Assembly: GCF_041262525.1 (NCBI RefSeq)
Contig: NZ_JBGCCK010000006.1
Coordinates: 1-64,000 of the forward strand
Direction of reading: 5' to 3'
DNA length: 64,000 bases
DNA from: Streptacidiphilus sp041262525
GTDB taxonomy: Bacteria > Actinomycetota > Actinomycetes > Streptomycetales > Streptomycetaceae
The position numbers were made by a program, and so were the translations under genes. Shown here piece by piece: positions 24,611 to 35,488 of the stretch (position 1 is its first letter; every line of letters begins with the position of its first letter). The notes beneath the pieces were generated by a model. The model saw only the letters and a list, made by a program, of their open reading frames with translations. It did no database searches and was not told the origin of the DNA.

Positions 24611-25069
24611 GCCGCGCGGCAGCTCGGCTGCGTAGCCGCTCTGGGGCGCACTGACCGCCGTTCGGCGCATTGGTGCGATCGGCGGCGTCAGGCTTCACTC
24701 TTCCGGGGGTACGGCGCGCGCGGGCGCACGCCGGGGCAGGGGGGCGCGCGATCGTAGGAATTCACAACGCCGTCACACGGCTGTCCACCCGAGTGCTACG
24801 AACTGCCTTGATCCTTGGCCGAAATGAGTGCTTACCAGCGCGTAGCACTTCCGTTCGGTGCGAGGATCGAAGCAGGTCGGAACGGACGTGGCGACCAGCG
24901 GAACGCTGATGCGGAGGGCCCGCTTCTGCGTGTCCACCAGTCGCGCGCGATCGTTGTCAACACGACGGCGTTCGACCGACGGCAGGTTGCCGGACGGGAA
25001 GGCGGGGGAAGGCTCTCTGGGTCCTCCCTCTCAGCCTGACTGTCGGGCATCCGCGCAGCTCATCACCGT

Positions 25070-25189
25070 GCGTCACACCTCACTCCGCGTCATATCTCAC
25101 TCCGCGTCACCGAAGTCCGGGCATTGGCACCCCTTTTGCCCCGTCTTTGCCAGTTGTGCCGTTGACGGCTCGCCTGCGCCGTTGACGGC
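25070..25189 (+). promoter_or_regulatory. glgE upstream region with iterated operator-like sites
   Basis: Two kinds of repeat lie in the 661-bp glgP-glgE gap. GCGTCA occurs three times at 17-bp steps (25070, 25087, 25104), the last two within 14-bp direct copies of CTCACTCCGCGTCA. GCCGTTGACGGC, a dyad of GCCGT and ACGGC, occurs twice exactly 20 bp apart (25158, 25178). Both patterns suit multimeric binding of a regulator. TTGACG inside the second set could also act as a -35. The rest of 24611-25069 shows no gene. Confidence 0.45.
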
Positions 25190-25258
25190 CCACCCCGCCC
25201 CACCCGCTTCACCCCCGCCTGCCGCCCTGCCCCGCCCTTGCCCCCGCCAGGAGCGTCG

Positions 25259-27279
25259 ATGCGTGAGACCGCACGAAAGGACGACCAGCCCCAGATGATC
25301 GGCCGAATTCCCGTACTGGATGTCAGCCCCTCGGTGGACTGCGGACGACGTCCGGCCAAGTCCGTCGTCGGGGAGGTCTTCGAGGTCAGCGCGACCCTTT
25401 TCCGCGAGGGTCATGACCTGATCGGAGCCAACGTCGTGCTGCGCGATCCGCGCGGCCGCAGCGGGCCGTGGACGCCGATGCGGGAGCTCGCACCGGGCAC
25501 TGACCGCTGGGGCGCGGACATCGTGGCCACCGCGCCGGGGCGCTGGACCTACGCCGTCGAGGCCTGGGCCGACCCGGTCGCGACCTGGGAGCACGCCGCC
25601 CGGATCAAGATCCCGGCCGGCATGGACGTCGGCCTGGTGCTGGAGGAGGGCGCGCTGCTGCTGGACCGCGCGGCCGCCGGAGTGACCAAGAAGGACGGCA
25701 AGGCCCATGTGCTGGCCGCCGCCGAGGCCCTGCGCGACGCCGAGCAGCCGCCGCTCGCCCGCCTGGAGGCGGCGCTGACGCCCGCGCTGGCCGCCGCCCT
25801 GGCCCGGCACCCGCTGCGCGAGCTGGTCTCCGCGTCGCGGCCGCAGCCGCTCCAGGTGGACCGGCCGCGGGCGCTGTTCGGCTCCTGGTACGAGTTCTTC
25901 CCGCGCTCCGAGGGAGCCGTGGTGGATCCGGAGCGGCGCCGCAAGCCCGTCACGGGCACGCTGCGCACTGCGGCGGAGCGGCTTCCGGCCATCGCCGGGA
26001 TGGGCTTCGACGTGGTCTACCTGCCGCCCGTTCACCCCATCGGCCGAGCCTTCCGCAAGGGGCCGAACAACACGCTGGAGGCGGGCCCGGACGACGTCGG
26101 CTCGCCGTGGGCGATCGGCTCTCCCGAGGGCGGCCACGAGGCGGTCCACCCGGACCTCGGCACCCTGGAGGACTTCGACGCCTTCACCGCCCGCGCCGCC
26201 GAGCTGGGCCTGGAGGTGGCACTGGACTTCGCGCTGCAGTGCTCCCCCGACCACCCGTGGGTCGAGAAGCACCCGGAGTGGTTCACCGCCCGCGCGGACG
26301 GCACCATCGCCTACGCGGAGAACCCGCCCAAGAAGTACCAGGACATCTACCCCGTCAACTTCGACCAGGACTTCGACGGCATCGTGGCCGAGACCGTCCG
26401 GCTGCTGCGGCACTGGATGTCGCACGGGGTGCGCATCTTCCGCGTCGACAACCCGCACACCAAGCCGGTCGTCTTCTGGGAGAAGGTGCTCGGCGAGATC
26501 GCCCGCACCGACCCCGACGTGCTCTTCCTGGCCGAGGCGTTCACCCGTCCGGCGATGATGCACACCCTGGCCAAGGTCGGCTTCCACCAGTCCTACACCT
26601 ACTTCACCTGGCGTAACGGCAAGCAGGAGCTGACGGAGTACCTGACCGAGCTCTCCGGCGACTCCGCCGCCTACATGCGGCCCAACTTCTTCACCAACAC
26701 CCCGGACATCCTGCATGCCTACCTGCAGCAGGGCGGCCGGGCCGCGTTCGCGATCCGCGCGGTGCTGGCCGCCACGCTCGCCCCGAGCTGGGGCGTCTAC
26801 GCCGGCTTCGAGCTCTACGAGAACGCCCCAGCCCACCCGGGCTCGGAGGAGTACCTCGACTCGGAGAAGTACCAGCTCCGTCCGCGCGACTGGTCGCGCA
26901 AGGACAGCCTCGCGCCGCTGCTGACCACCCTGAACCGGCTGCGCCGCGAACACCCCGCCCTGCAGGAGCTCCGCAACCTGCGGTTCCACCCCACCGACAA
27001 CGACCAGCTCCTCGCCTACAGCAAGACCCGCGGCGAGGACACCGTGCTCACTGTGGTGAACCTCGACCCGCACCACCCACACGCGGGCACCGTCACCCTC
27101 GACGCGGACTGGCTCCCCGGCGACGACGGCAACGCCGCCGGCGACAGCGACGGCAACGGCGCGTACGAGGTCCACGACGAGCTGACCGGCGCCGTCTACC
27201 CGTGGGGACGCCACAACTACGTCCGGCTGGACCCCCACACCACGCCGGCCCACCTCTTCACGGTCCGGAGGGCCGCCAC

Positions 27280-27283
<4 letters not shown>
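25259..27283 (+). CDS. glgE: Alpha-1,4-glucan:maltose-1-phosphate maltosyltransferase
   Basis: 674 aa. It transfers maltose from alpha-maltose-1-phosphate to growing alpha-1,4-glucan. This is the GH13_3 enzyme. The nucleophile is Asp397 in FRVDNPHTKP and the acid/base Glu426 in LAEAF, each three residues beyond the S. coelicolor numbering as I recall it. The conserved KYQDIYP loop is at 359-365. The ATG at 25259 has AGGAG 5 nt upstream. It is the first gene of glgE-treS-mak-glgB and overlaps treS by four bases. Candidate operators precede it. Confidence 0.97.
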
Positions 27284-29091
<1,808 letters not shown>

Positions 29092-29177
29092 CGCTCCGTC
29101 CCCCGTCCTGCGCAACGACGTCCTCCGACGGGCGTGCCGACGATGTCACGCCCTCACATTCCGGAAAAATGGTTCAA

Positions 29178-29229
29178 CCGGCGACCACCCACCCTGGTCG
29201 CCGGTCGCACCGGCCTTTCCGGGGAAAGG
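29178..29229 (+). promoter_or_regulatory. Two hairpins ahead of maltokinase, the second at the ribosome-binding site
   Basis: CCGGCGACCA and TGGTCGCCGG form a perfect 10-bp stem with a 7-nt loop (29178-29204). CCTTTCC and GGAAAGG then pair around 2 nt (29214-29229), covering the upstream half of the AAGGGAG ribosome-binding site of mak. The gap of 143 bp is unusual within this tight operon. Attenuation or translational control is plausible. TTCCGGAA lies just upstream. Confidence 0.45.
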
Positions 29230-29234
29230 GAGAA

Positions 29235-30815
29235 ATGTCCGACACCTCCCGCCCGCGTGCCGTCACCACGCCGGTCCCACCCACCACAGCGGCCGGTTAC
29301 CGCCCGCTCGTCGACGCCACCCTGCCGCTGCTGCGCGACTGGCTGCCGCGCCAGCGCTGGTTCGCCGGCAAGGGCCACCCCATCGCGGCGATCACGCCGG
29401 TGACCGTCACCCCGCTGCCCGGTCCGACCGGGCTGGCCCGCGCCACCGGCACGCTGCTGCACCTACTGCTCCGCGTGGACCAGCGCAACTCCAGCGGCGG
29501 CGCGCCCACCAGCGACATCTACCAGCTGCTGCTCGGGGCCCACCCCGACGGGCTGCCCGGCCTGCGCAGCAAGGACGCGGTGATCGGCCGGATCACCAGC
29601 GGGCCGCACGACGGCCTGGTCACCTACGACGCAGCCTACGACCCGGCACTGACACGTCGGCTGCTCGCACTGCTCAGCTCCCCGCAGCGGCTCGGTCCGC
29701 TGCGCTTCGGAGCGCTCGGCGAACGCGTGCCCGCCTCCGCCGCCGGCCGGGTCGGCACGGCCGAGCAGAGCAACACCTCGATCATCTACGACGGCGGCAG
29801 CCCGGCCGAGGCCGCCATCCTCAAGCTGTTCCGGCGGGTCAGCCCAGGGCTCAACCCGGATCTGGAGCTCTCGCTGGCCCTCGGCCGGGCCGGCAGCAGC
29901 CGGATCCCGGCCCCGCTCGCCTGGTTCGAGGCCGAGCTGCCGGACCTCCCCGACCAGGCCCCGGCCACCCTCGGCATGCTGCAGCACTTCCTGCGTGACG
30001 CCGAGGACGGCTGGGAGCTGGCCCTGCGTCAGATCCACCTGCTGGACGCCGACCCCTCCCGGGTCGGCAACTTCGCCGCAGAGTCGTTTCTCCTCGGCCG
30101 GGCCACCGCCGACGTCCACCTCGCGCTCGCCCGCAGCCTGCCGGTCTCGGTGCTGCGGCGCGGCGAGATCGAGGCCATGGCCGAGCAGATGGCACTGCGC
30201 CTGGACGCCGCCTGCCTCGCCGTCCCCGCGCTCGGGCAGCACCGGGCGGCGCTGCGGCAGATCTTCCGCGACCTCGCCGGCTCCGCGCGGACCGGGCTGC
30301 GGCTGCGGGCCCAACGGGTCCACGGGGACCTGCACCTGGGCCAGGTCATGCGCAGCGCCAGGGGCTGGGTGCTGCTCGACTTCGAGGGCGAGCCGGCCAA
30401 GTCACTGGAGGAACGCCGCCGCCCGCAGCCCGCCGTCCGCGACGTGGCGGCGATGCTTCGCTCCTTCGACTACGCCGCCGCACACGCCCGCCTCGCCGAC
30501 CCGGCCACCACCGCCGCCTGGGCGGCCCGCAACCGCGAGGCCTTCTGCGCCGGCTACGCGGCGACCGGCGCACCGGACCCGACGCTGGACCCGGTGCTGC
30601 TGCGCGCCTTCGAGACCGACAAGGCGGTCTACGAGGTGGTCTACGAGGCCCGTCACCGTCCGGACTGGGTCGGCATCCCGCTCGCCGCCTGCGCCCGCCT
30701 CGCCGCGACGCCGCCGTCACCGCTGACACCGCTCACGGCGACGACACCCCCATACGTGGCACCCCTGTCCGCAGCACCCCAGCCCGCGGCACCCACGACC
30801 CCACGGGAGGCATAG
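29235..30815 (+). CDS. mak: Maltokinase
   Basis: 526 aa, also called Pep2. It phosphorylates maltose with ATP to give alpha-maltose-1-phosphate, the GlgE substrate. The fold is like that of eukaryotic-type aminoglycoside kinases: the N-terminal cap has WLPRQRWFAGKG at 36-47, the catalytic loop is HGDLHLGQ at 363-370 and the metal-binding segment DFEGEP at 382-387. The last 40 residues are Pro/Thr/Ala-rich and probably disordered. The ATG has a ribosome-binding site 5 nt upstream that is partly sequestered by a hairpin. glgB starts 3 bp after its stop codon. Confidence 0.95.
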   Translation: MSDTSRPRAVTTPVPPTTAAGYRPLVDATLPLLRDWLPRQRWFAGKGHPIAAITPVTVTPLPGPTGLARATGTLLHLLLRVDQRNSSGGAPTSDIYQLLLGAHPDGLPGLRSKDAVIGRITSGPHDGLVTYDAAYDPALTRRLLALLSSPQRLGPLRFGALGERVPASAAGRVGTAEQSNTSIIYDGGSPAEAAILKLFRRVSPGLNPDLELSLALGRAGSSRIPAPLAWFEAELPDLPDQAPATLGMLQHFLRDAEDGWELALRQIHLLDADPSRVGNFAAESFLLGRATADVHLALARSLPVSVLRRGEIEAMAEQMALRLDAACLAVPALGQHRAALRQIFRDLAGSARTGLRLRAQRVHGDLHLGQVMRSARGWVLLDFEGEPAKSLEERRRPQPAVRDVAAMLRSFDYAAAHARLADPATTAAWAARNREAFCAGYAATGAPDPTLDPVLLRAFETDKAVYEVVYEARHRPDWVGIPLAACARLAATPPSPLTPLTATTPPYVAPLSAAPQPAAPTTPREA

Positions 30816-30818
30816 ATC

Positions 30819-33122
30819 GTGACCACGTTCGACGTACCCGACACCTTTCTCGCCCCGACCTCCGGCCCGGGCCCGGCCCTGGCCGAGCCCACCGGCGCCC
30901 AGGAGCCCGAGCTCGCGGACGCGTCCCCGCGCACGCCGGAGGCCCCGCTCGCGCCCGGGGAGGTGGAGCGCCTGGTCGGCGGCTGGCATCACGATCCGCA
31001 CGGACTGCTGGGAGCCCATGACACGGTGGACGGCACCGCGGTCCGCGTGCTACGGCCGCTGGCCGAACGGGTGGTCGTGGACACGGGGGTGACCCGCCAC
31101 GAGCTGACCCACCAGCAGGACGGACTCTTCACCGGCCTGCTGCCCAAAGGCTCGGTCACCGAGGGCTACCTGCTCCAGGTGACCTACGCCGGCACGGTGT
31201 ACGAGCAGGAGGACGGCTACCGCTTCCTGCCCACACTCGGCGAGACCGACCTGCACCTGATCGGCGAGGGGCGGCACGAGCAGCTGTGGCAGGCGCTCGG
31301 CTCGCACCCGTGCGTGGTCCAGGGCACGGTCGGCACCTCGTTCGCGCTCTGGGCTCCGAACGCGTCGGGCGTCCGGCTGGTCGGGGACTTCAACGGCTGG
31401 AACGGCGCGGCGCATCCGATGCGCTCGCTCGGCGCGAGCGGCGTGTGGGAGCTGTTCGTGCCCGGCATCAGCGAGGGCACCCGCTACAAGTACGAGATCG
31501 CCACCCGCGACGGCCGGATGGTGCAGAAGGCCGACCCGCTGGCCCGCGCGACCGAGATCCCGCCGGCCACCGCGTCCGTCGTGCACGCCTCCCACTACCG
31601 CTGGAACGACGCCGAGTGGATGGCCTCGCGCGGCCGGCTCCCGCACCACGAGGCGCCGCTCAGCATCTACGAGGTGCATCTGGCGTCGTGGCGGCCCGGC
31701 CTGACGTACCGGGAGCTTGCGGAGGAGCTGCCGGCCTACGTCCGCGACCTCGGCTTCACCCACGTCGAGTTGATGCCGGTGATGGAGCACCCCTTCGGCG
31801 GCTCCTGGGGCTACCAGGTCACGGGCTTCTACGCGCCGACCTCCCGGCTCGGCTCCCCCGACGACTTCCGCTTCCTGGTGGACGCGCTGCACCAGGCCGG
31901 GCTCGGCGTGATCGTGGACTGGGTGCCCGCGCACTTCCCCAAGGACGACTTCGGCCTGGCCCGCTTCGACGGCGAGCCGCTCTACGAACCGGCGGACCCG
32001 CGCCGCGCCGAGCACCCGGACTGGGGCACGCTGGAGTTCGACTACGGCCGCACCGAGGTGCGCAACTTCCTGGTCGCCAACGCGGTCTTCTGGGGCGAGG
32101 AGTTCCACGTCGACGGGCTGCGTGTGGACGCGGTCGCCTCGATGCTGTACCTGGACTACTCGCGTGAGCACGGCGACTGGACGCCCAACGAGCACGGCGG
32201 GCGCGAGAACTGGGACGCCGTCCGGTTCCTCCAGGAGATGAACGCGACCGTCTACCGGCGCTGCCCCGGCATCGTGACCATCGCCGAGGAGTCCACCGCC
32301 TGGACCGGCGTCACCGCGCCCACTGACCACGGCGGTCTGGGCTTCGGACTGAAGTGGAACATGGGCTGGATGCACGACTCGCTCGTCTACATGAGCCACG
32401 AGCCGGTGCACCGCAAGTACCACCACAACGAGATGACCTTCTCGATGGTCTACGCGTACAGCGAGAACTACGTGCTGCCGATCTCCCACGACGAGGTCGT
32501 GCACGGCAAGCGCTCGCTGGTCAGCAAGATGCCCGGCGACTGGTGGCAGCAGCGCGCCAACGAGCGCGCCTACCTCGGCTTCATGTGGGCCCATCCGGGC
32601 AAGCAGCTGCTGTTCATGGGCCAGGAGTTCGCCCAGGGCGCGGAGTGGGACCACGAGAGCGGCCCGCAGTGGTGGGTGCTGGACGAGGGCTGGCCCGCGC
32701 ACGCCGAGCACGCGGGCGTCCGTGACCTGGTCCGCGATCTGAACCGGCTCTACCTCGACACCCCGGCGCTGTGGCAGCAGGACTCCGCTCCGGCCGGCTT
32801 CGCCTGGCTGGACGGCGGCGCGGCGGAGGACAACGTCTTCTCCTTCATCCGCTTCGACCGCCAGGGCCGTCCGATGGTCTGCGTCAGCAACCTGTCGCCG
32901 GTGGTCCGGCACGACTACCGGGTCGGACTGCCGACGGTCCGGGCGGACGTCCGCGACGCGCGCTGGCTGGAGATCCTCAACACCGACACTCTCGTCTACG
33001 GCGGCGGCGGCGTCGGCAACCCGGATCCGGTCAAGGCCGAGCCGGTGCCGTGGAACGGCCGGGACACCAGCGCCGAGCTGGTGCTGCCGCCGCTTTCCAC
33101 CATCTGGTTGAGCCCGGCGTAG
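30819..33122 (+). CDS. glgB: 1,4-alpha-glucan branching enzyme
   Basis: 767 aa. It makes alpha-1,6 branches in glycogen. An N-terminal extension of about 50 residues is Pro/Ala-rich. N1 and CBM48 domains (about 55-270) precede the GH13_9 barrel. The nucleophile is Asp437 in GLRVDAV, the acid/base Glu490 in TIAEEST, and the third carboxylate is in SHDEVVHGK. GTG start with GGGAGG 9 nt upstream, only 3 bp after mak. This completes the GlgE route: trehalose to maltose to maltose-1-phosphate to linear glucan to branched glucan. Confidence 0.97.
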   Translation: MTTFDVPDTFLAPTSGPGPALAEPTGAQEPELADASPRTPEAPLAPGEVERLVGGWHHDPHGLLGAHDTVDGTAVRVLRPLAERVVVDTGVTRHELTHQQDGLFTGLLPKGSVTEGYLLQVTYAGTVYEQEDGYRFLPTLGETDLHLIGEGRHEQLWQALGSHPCVVQGTVGTSFALWAPNASGVRLVGDFNGWNGAAHPMRSLGASGVWELFVPGISEGTRYKYEIATRDGRMVQKADPLARATEIPPATASVVHASHYRWNDAEWMASRGRLPHHEAPLSIYEVHLASWRPGLTYRELAEELPAYVRDLGFTHVELMPVMEHPFGGSWGYQVTGFYAPTSRLGSPDDFRFLVDALHQAGLGVIVDWVPAHFPKDDFGLARFDGEPLYEPADPRRAEHPDWGTLEFDYGRTEVRNFLVANAVFWGEEFHVDGLRVDAVASMLYLDYSREHGDWTPNEHGGRENWDAVRFLQEMNATVYRRCPGIVTIAEESTAWTGVTAPTDHGGLGFGLKWNMGWMHDSLVYMSHEPVHRKYHHNEMTFSMVYAYSENYVLPISHDEVVHGKRSLVSKMPGDWWQQRANERAYLGFMWAHPGKQLLFMGQEFAQGAEWDHESGPQWWVLDEGWPAHAEHAGVRDLVRDLNRLYLDTPALWQQDSAPAGFAWLDGGAAEDNVFSFIRFDRQGRPMVCVSNLSPVVRHDYRVGLPTVRADVRDARWLEILNTDTLVYGGGGVGNPDPVKAEPVPWNGRDTSAELVLPPLSTIWLSPA

Positions 33123-33138
33123 GCCCTGGCCGAGCCCG

Positions 33139-33144
33139 TATCCT
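33139..33144 (+). promoter_or_regulatory. -10 box of a leaderless promoter for the aroA-type gene
   Basis: TATCCT, then 7 nt, then the ATG at 33152, without a ribosome-binding site. It lies in the 29-bp gap after glgB and suggests the aroA-type gene has its own start inside the glg run. Confidence 0.5.
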
Positions 33145-33151
33145 CGCCAGC

Positions 33152-34390
33152 ATGACGGTCGTCCAGATCCCCGGTTCCAAGTCGATCACCGCCCGCGCGC
33201 TCTTCCTCGCGGCGGCCGCCGAAGGCGTCACCACGCTGCGGCAACCGCTGCTCTCGGACGACTCCGAGGGCTTCGCCGAGGGACTGATCAGCCTTGGCTA
33301 CGCGGTCGACCGGCAACCGGGGGCCTGGACCATCGAGGGCCGCCCGGCCGGTCCGGGCGTCGCCTCGGCGGACGTCTTCTGCCGCGACGGCGCGACCACC
33401 GCCCGCTTCCTGCCCGCGCTGGCCGCGGCCGGCCACGGCAGCTTCCGCTTCGACGCCTCCGCGCAGATGCGACGCCGCCCGCTCGGCCCGCTGACGCAGG
33501 CGCTGCGCGAGCTGGGCGTGGACCTCGTCCACGAGGACCAGGAGGGCCACCACCCGCTGCGGATCGAGGCCGCCGGCATCAAGGGCGGCGCGATCACCCT
33601 GGACGCGGGGCTCTCCTCGCAGTTCCTCACCGCACTGCTGCTGACCGGCCCGCTGACGCAGGAGGGCCTGCGGATCACGGTCACCGACCTGGTCTCGGTC
33701 CCGTACGTCGAGATCACGCTCGCGATGATGAACCGCTTCGGCAACCCGGCCCACCGCGAGGGCGACACCTTCGTCGTCCCGCCCGTGCCGTACCGCGCGG
33801 TGGACTACCTGATCGAGCCGGACGCCTCGACGGCCAGCTACGTCTTCGCGGCGGCGGCCCTGACCGGCAACACGGTCACCGTTCCCGGCCTGGGCAGCGA
33901 CTCCCTCCAGGGCGACCTCCGCTTCGCCGAGGTGCTCGGCGCGATGGGCGCGGACGTCTCGATCACCCCGGAGGCCACGACCGTCACCGGCACGGGCCGC
34001 CTGCGCGGGATCACCGTGAACATGCGCGACATCTCCGACACCGTCCCCACGCTGGCGGCGATCGCCCCCTTCGCGGACGGCCCGGTCCGCGTCGAGGACG
34101 TCTACAACACCCGCATCAAGGAGTGCGACCGCCTGGCGGCGTGCGAGCAGAGCCTCGCCGCGCTGGGCGTCCCGGTGACGACGGGCCGCGACTGGATCGA
34201 GATCCACCCCGCGCAGCCGACCGGCCCGGTCGAGATCGCCTGCCACGGCGATCACCGGATCGCCATGTCGTTCAGCGTCACGGGTCTGCGGGCGGCGGGG
34301 ATCACCCTGGACGACCCGGGCTGCGTGAAGAAGACCTTCCCGGCATTCCACGAAGCCCTCGCGAACCTCAAGACGAACTGGGGCCTGTAG
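33152..34390 (+). CDS. 3-phosphoshikimate 1-carboxyvinyltransferase (EPSP synthase) family, short actinobacterial type
   Basis: 412 aa. It probably joins phosphoenolpyruvate to shikimate-3-phosphate, or to a related substrate. Catalytic motifs are complete: PGSKSITAR at 7-15, RFDASAQMRRRPL, DASTASY, DISDTVPTLAA, RIKECDRL and GDHRIAMSF. The segment usually written GNAGTAMR reads CRDGATTARFL here. The protein begins directly at the first beta strand, without the extension of the main Streptomyces AroA. From memory, Streptomyces genomes carry a second AroA of this type, so this may be the paralog rather than the housekeeping enzyme. It lies between glgB and an inverted-repeat element. Confidence 0.88.
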   Translation: MTVVQIPGSKSITARALFLAAAAEGVTTLRQPLLSDDSEGFAEGLISLGYAVDRQPGAWTIEGRPAGPGVASADVFCRDGATTARFLPALAAAGHGSFRFDASAQMRRRPLGPLTQALRELGVDLVHEDQEGHHPLRIEAAGIKGGAITLDAGLSSQFLTALLLTGPLTQEGLRITVTDLVSVPYVEITLAMMNRFGNPAHREGDTFVVPPVPYRAVDYLIEPDASTASYVFAAAALTGNTVTVPGLGSDSLQGDLRFAEVLGAMGADVSITPEATTVTGTGRLRGITVNMRDISDTVPTLAAIAPFADGPVRVEDVYNTRIKECDRLAACEQSLAALGVPVTTGRDWIEIHPAQPTGPVEIACHGDHRIAMSFSVTGLRAAGITLDDPGCVKKTFPAFHEALANLKTNWGL

Positions 34391-34397
34391 CTCGGCA

Positions 34398-34498
34398 GGG
34401 GCGCGAGGAACTGCGCGAGTAACCACTGACGAGCGGATGGCCCTGCGCGATCGGGGACCCACCACCTCAGTGGCTTGTCGCGCAGTTCCTCGCGCCCC
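34398..34498 (-). repeat. Inverted-repeat element, copy 3, orientation B
   Basis: 101 bp with GGGGCGCGAGGAACTGCGCGA-type ends. The core reads GCGGATGGCCCTGC, the reverse of copies 1, 2 and 5. It lies between convergent genes, 8 bp after the aroA-type stop. Its last base directly precedes the stop codon of the FMN-barrel gene. Confidence 0.9.
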
Positions 34499-35149
34499 TC
34501 AGGTGGATGCAAGTGCTCCAATGTGAGTAGGCATCCCAATCCCAGGCGCCAGGTCCGGCGCCGGGACCGGCGCGTCGTAGACCACCCGCATCGGGACGTT
34601 GCCAGCCCACAGCCCCAGCTCGCCGTCCGGCCCGTCGCCGTCCTCCGGCGGGCCGGACGAGATCTTGACGGAGGTCTCGTCCAGGCGGAGAGCCAACAGC
34701 GCCGTCGCGGCCAGCTCTTTGCGGTTGGGCTTGCGCGCGTACCCCCACTGGCCCGGCGCGGACTGCTCCGACAGCACGCGCAAGCCTTCGAGCTTCTCCT
34801 CGTCCGTCAGGACCTCCGGCACGCCGTAGATCATCGCGCAGCGGTAGTTCACGCCGTGCTCGAAGACCGAGCGGGCCAGCACCAGCCCGTCCACGTGAGT
34901 GACCGTCACGCACACCTCCGCCGCCGGATCCTGGCTCAGGCTGCGGCTCGCGACCGAGCCGTGGAAGTAGAGCGTGTCCGCCGTCGCGCCGTAGACCGTC
35001 GGCACGACCATCGGCGTGCCATCGACCACGACGCCCAGGTGGCAGATGAACCCTGCCGCCAGTACCGCGTCCAGATCCGCCCGGCTGATGCTTGCGTTTT
35101 CGCGCATCCGACGGTGGCGAGTCCGTTCCGTAACCACGAGTTCAGTCAT
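34499..35149 (-). CDS. Pyridoxamine 5'-phosphate oxidase-like FMN-binding protein
   Basis: 216 aa split beta-barrel protein (Pyridox_ox_2 type). Visible markers are GFICHLGVVVDGTPMVVPT, TLYFHGSVASRSL and VCVTVTHVDGLVLARS near the N-terminal half, the usual flavin-binding region, and HGVNYRCAMIYG. The family includes flavin- or F420-dependent reductases and regulators; no substrate is assigned. The stop codon touches the inverted-repeat element, so the extreme C-terminus may have been altered by its insertion. ATG start with weak GGAAG upstream. Confidence 0.9.
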   Translation of the reverse strand: MTELVVTERTRHRRMRENASISRADLDAVLAAGFICHLGVVVDGTPMVVPTVYGATADTLYFHGSVASRSLSQDPAAEVCVTVTHVDGLVLARSVFEHGVNYRCAMIYGVPEVLTDEEKLEGLRVLSEQSAPGQWGYARKPNRKELAATALLALRLDETSVKISSGPPEDGDGPDGELGLWAGNVPMRVVYDAPVPAPDLAPGIGMPTHIGALAST

Positions 35150-35488
35150 GTTCCACTTCCATACACAACGATATTCGTTCCGATTCGGCGATCATGCCAC
35201 TGAATCCGCAATTCTGGAAGCAACATAAACGAAATCCGCCAAAGCATTGCCAGCCCCATGCGCCAAACGGCACCATGTGGCACGCACTGGCACCAGGGGT
35301 GTCCGAGCGGCGATCCCGCCTCCGGAAACACATGCGACACATGACTGTTGCCCAGCTTGCGATCCCACCTGCTTGAGTGCGGTCCACGTTCCCCCCGCGC
35401 GCGCCGCACCGCACCGCCGTTCCCACGCACCGTGATCCGAGGTCCTGCCCCCCACGCCCCCTCGGCTCGCGGAGGAGAGGTCTCCCCC
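35150..35488. promoter_or_regulatory. Divergent promoter region between the FMN-barrel gene and the APC permease
   Basis: These 339 bp are AT-richer than their surroundings in the left half. TGGCAC recurs at short spacing (35278-35304), as do CACATG-type words (35328-35344), possible operator material. A GGAGGAGAGG ribosome-binding site at 35471-35480 serves the permease. I see no gene. Confidence 0.45.
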
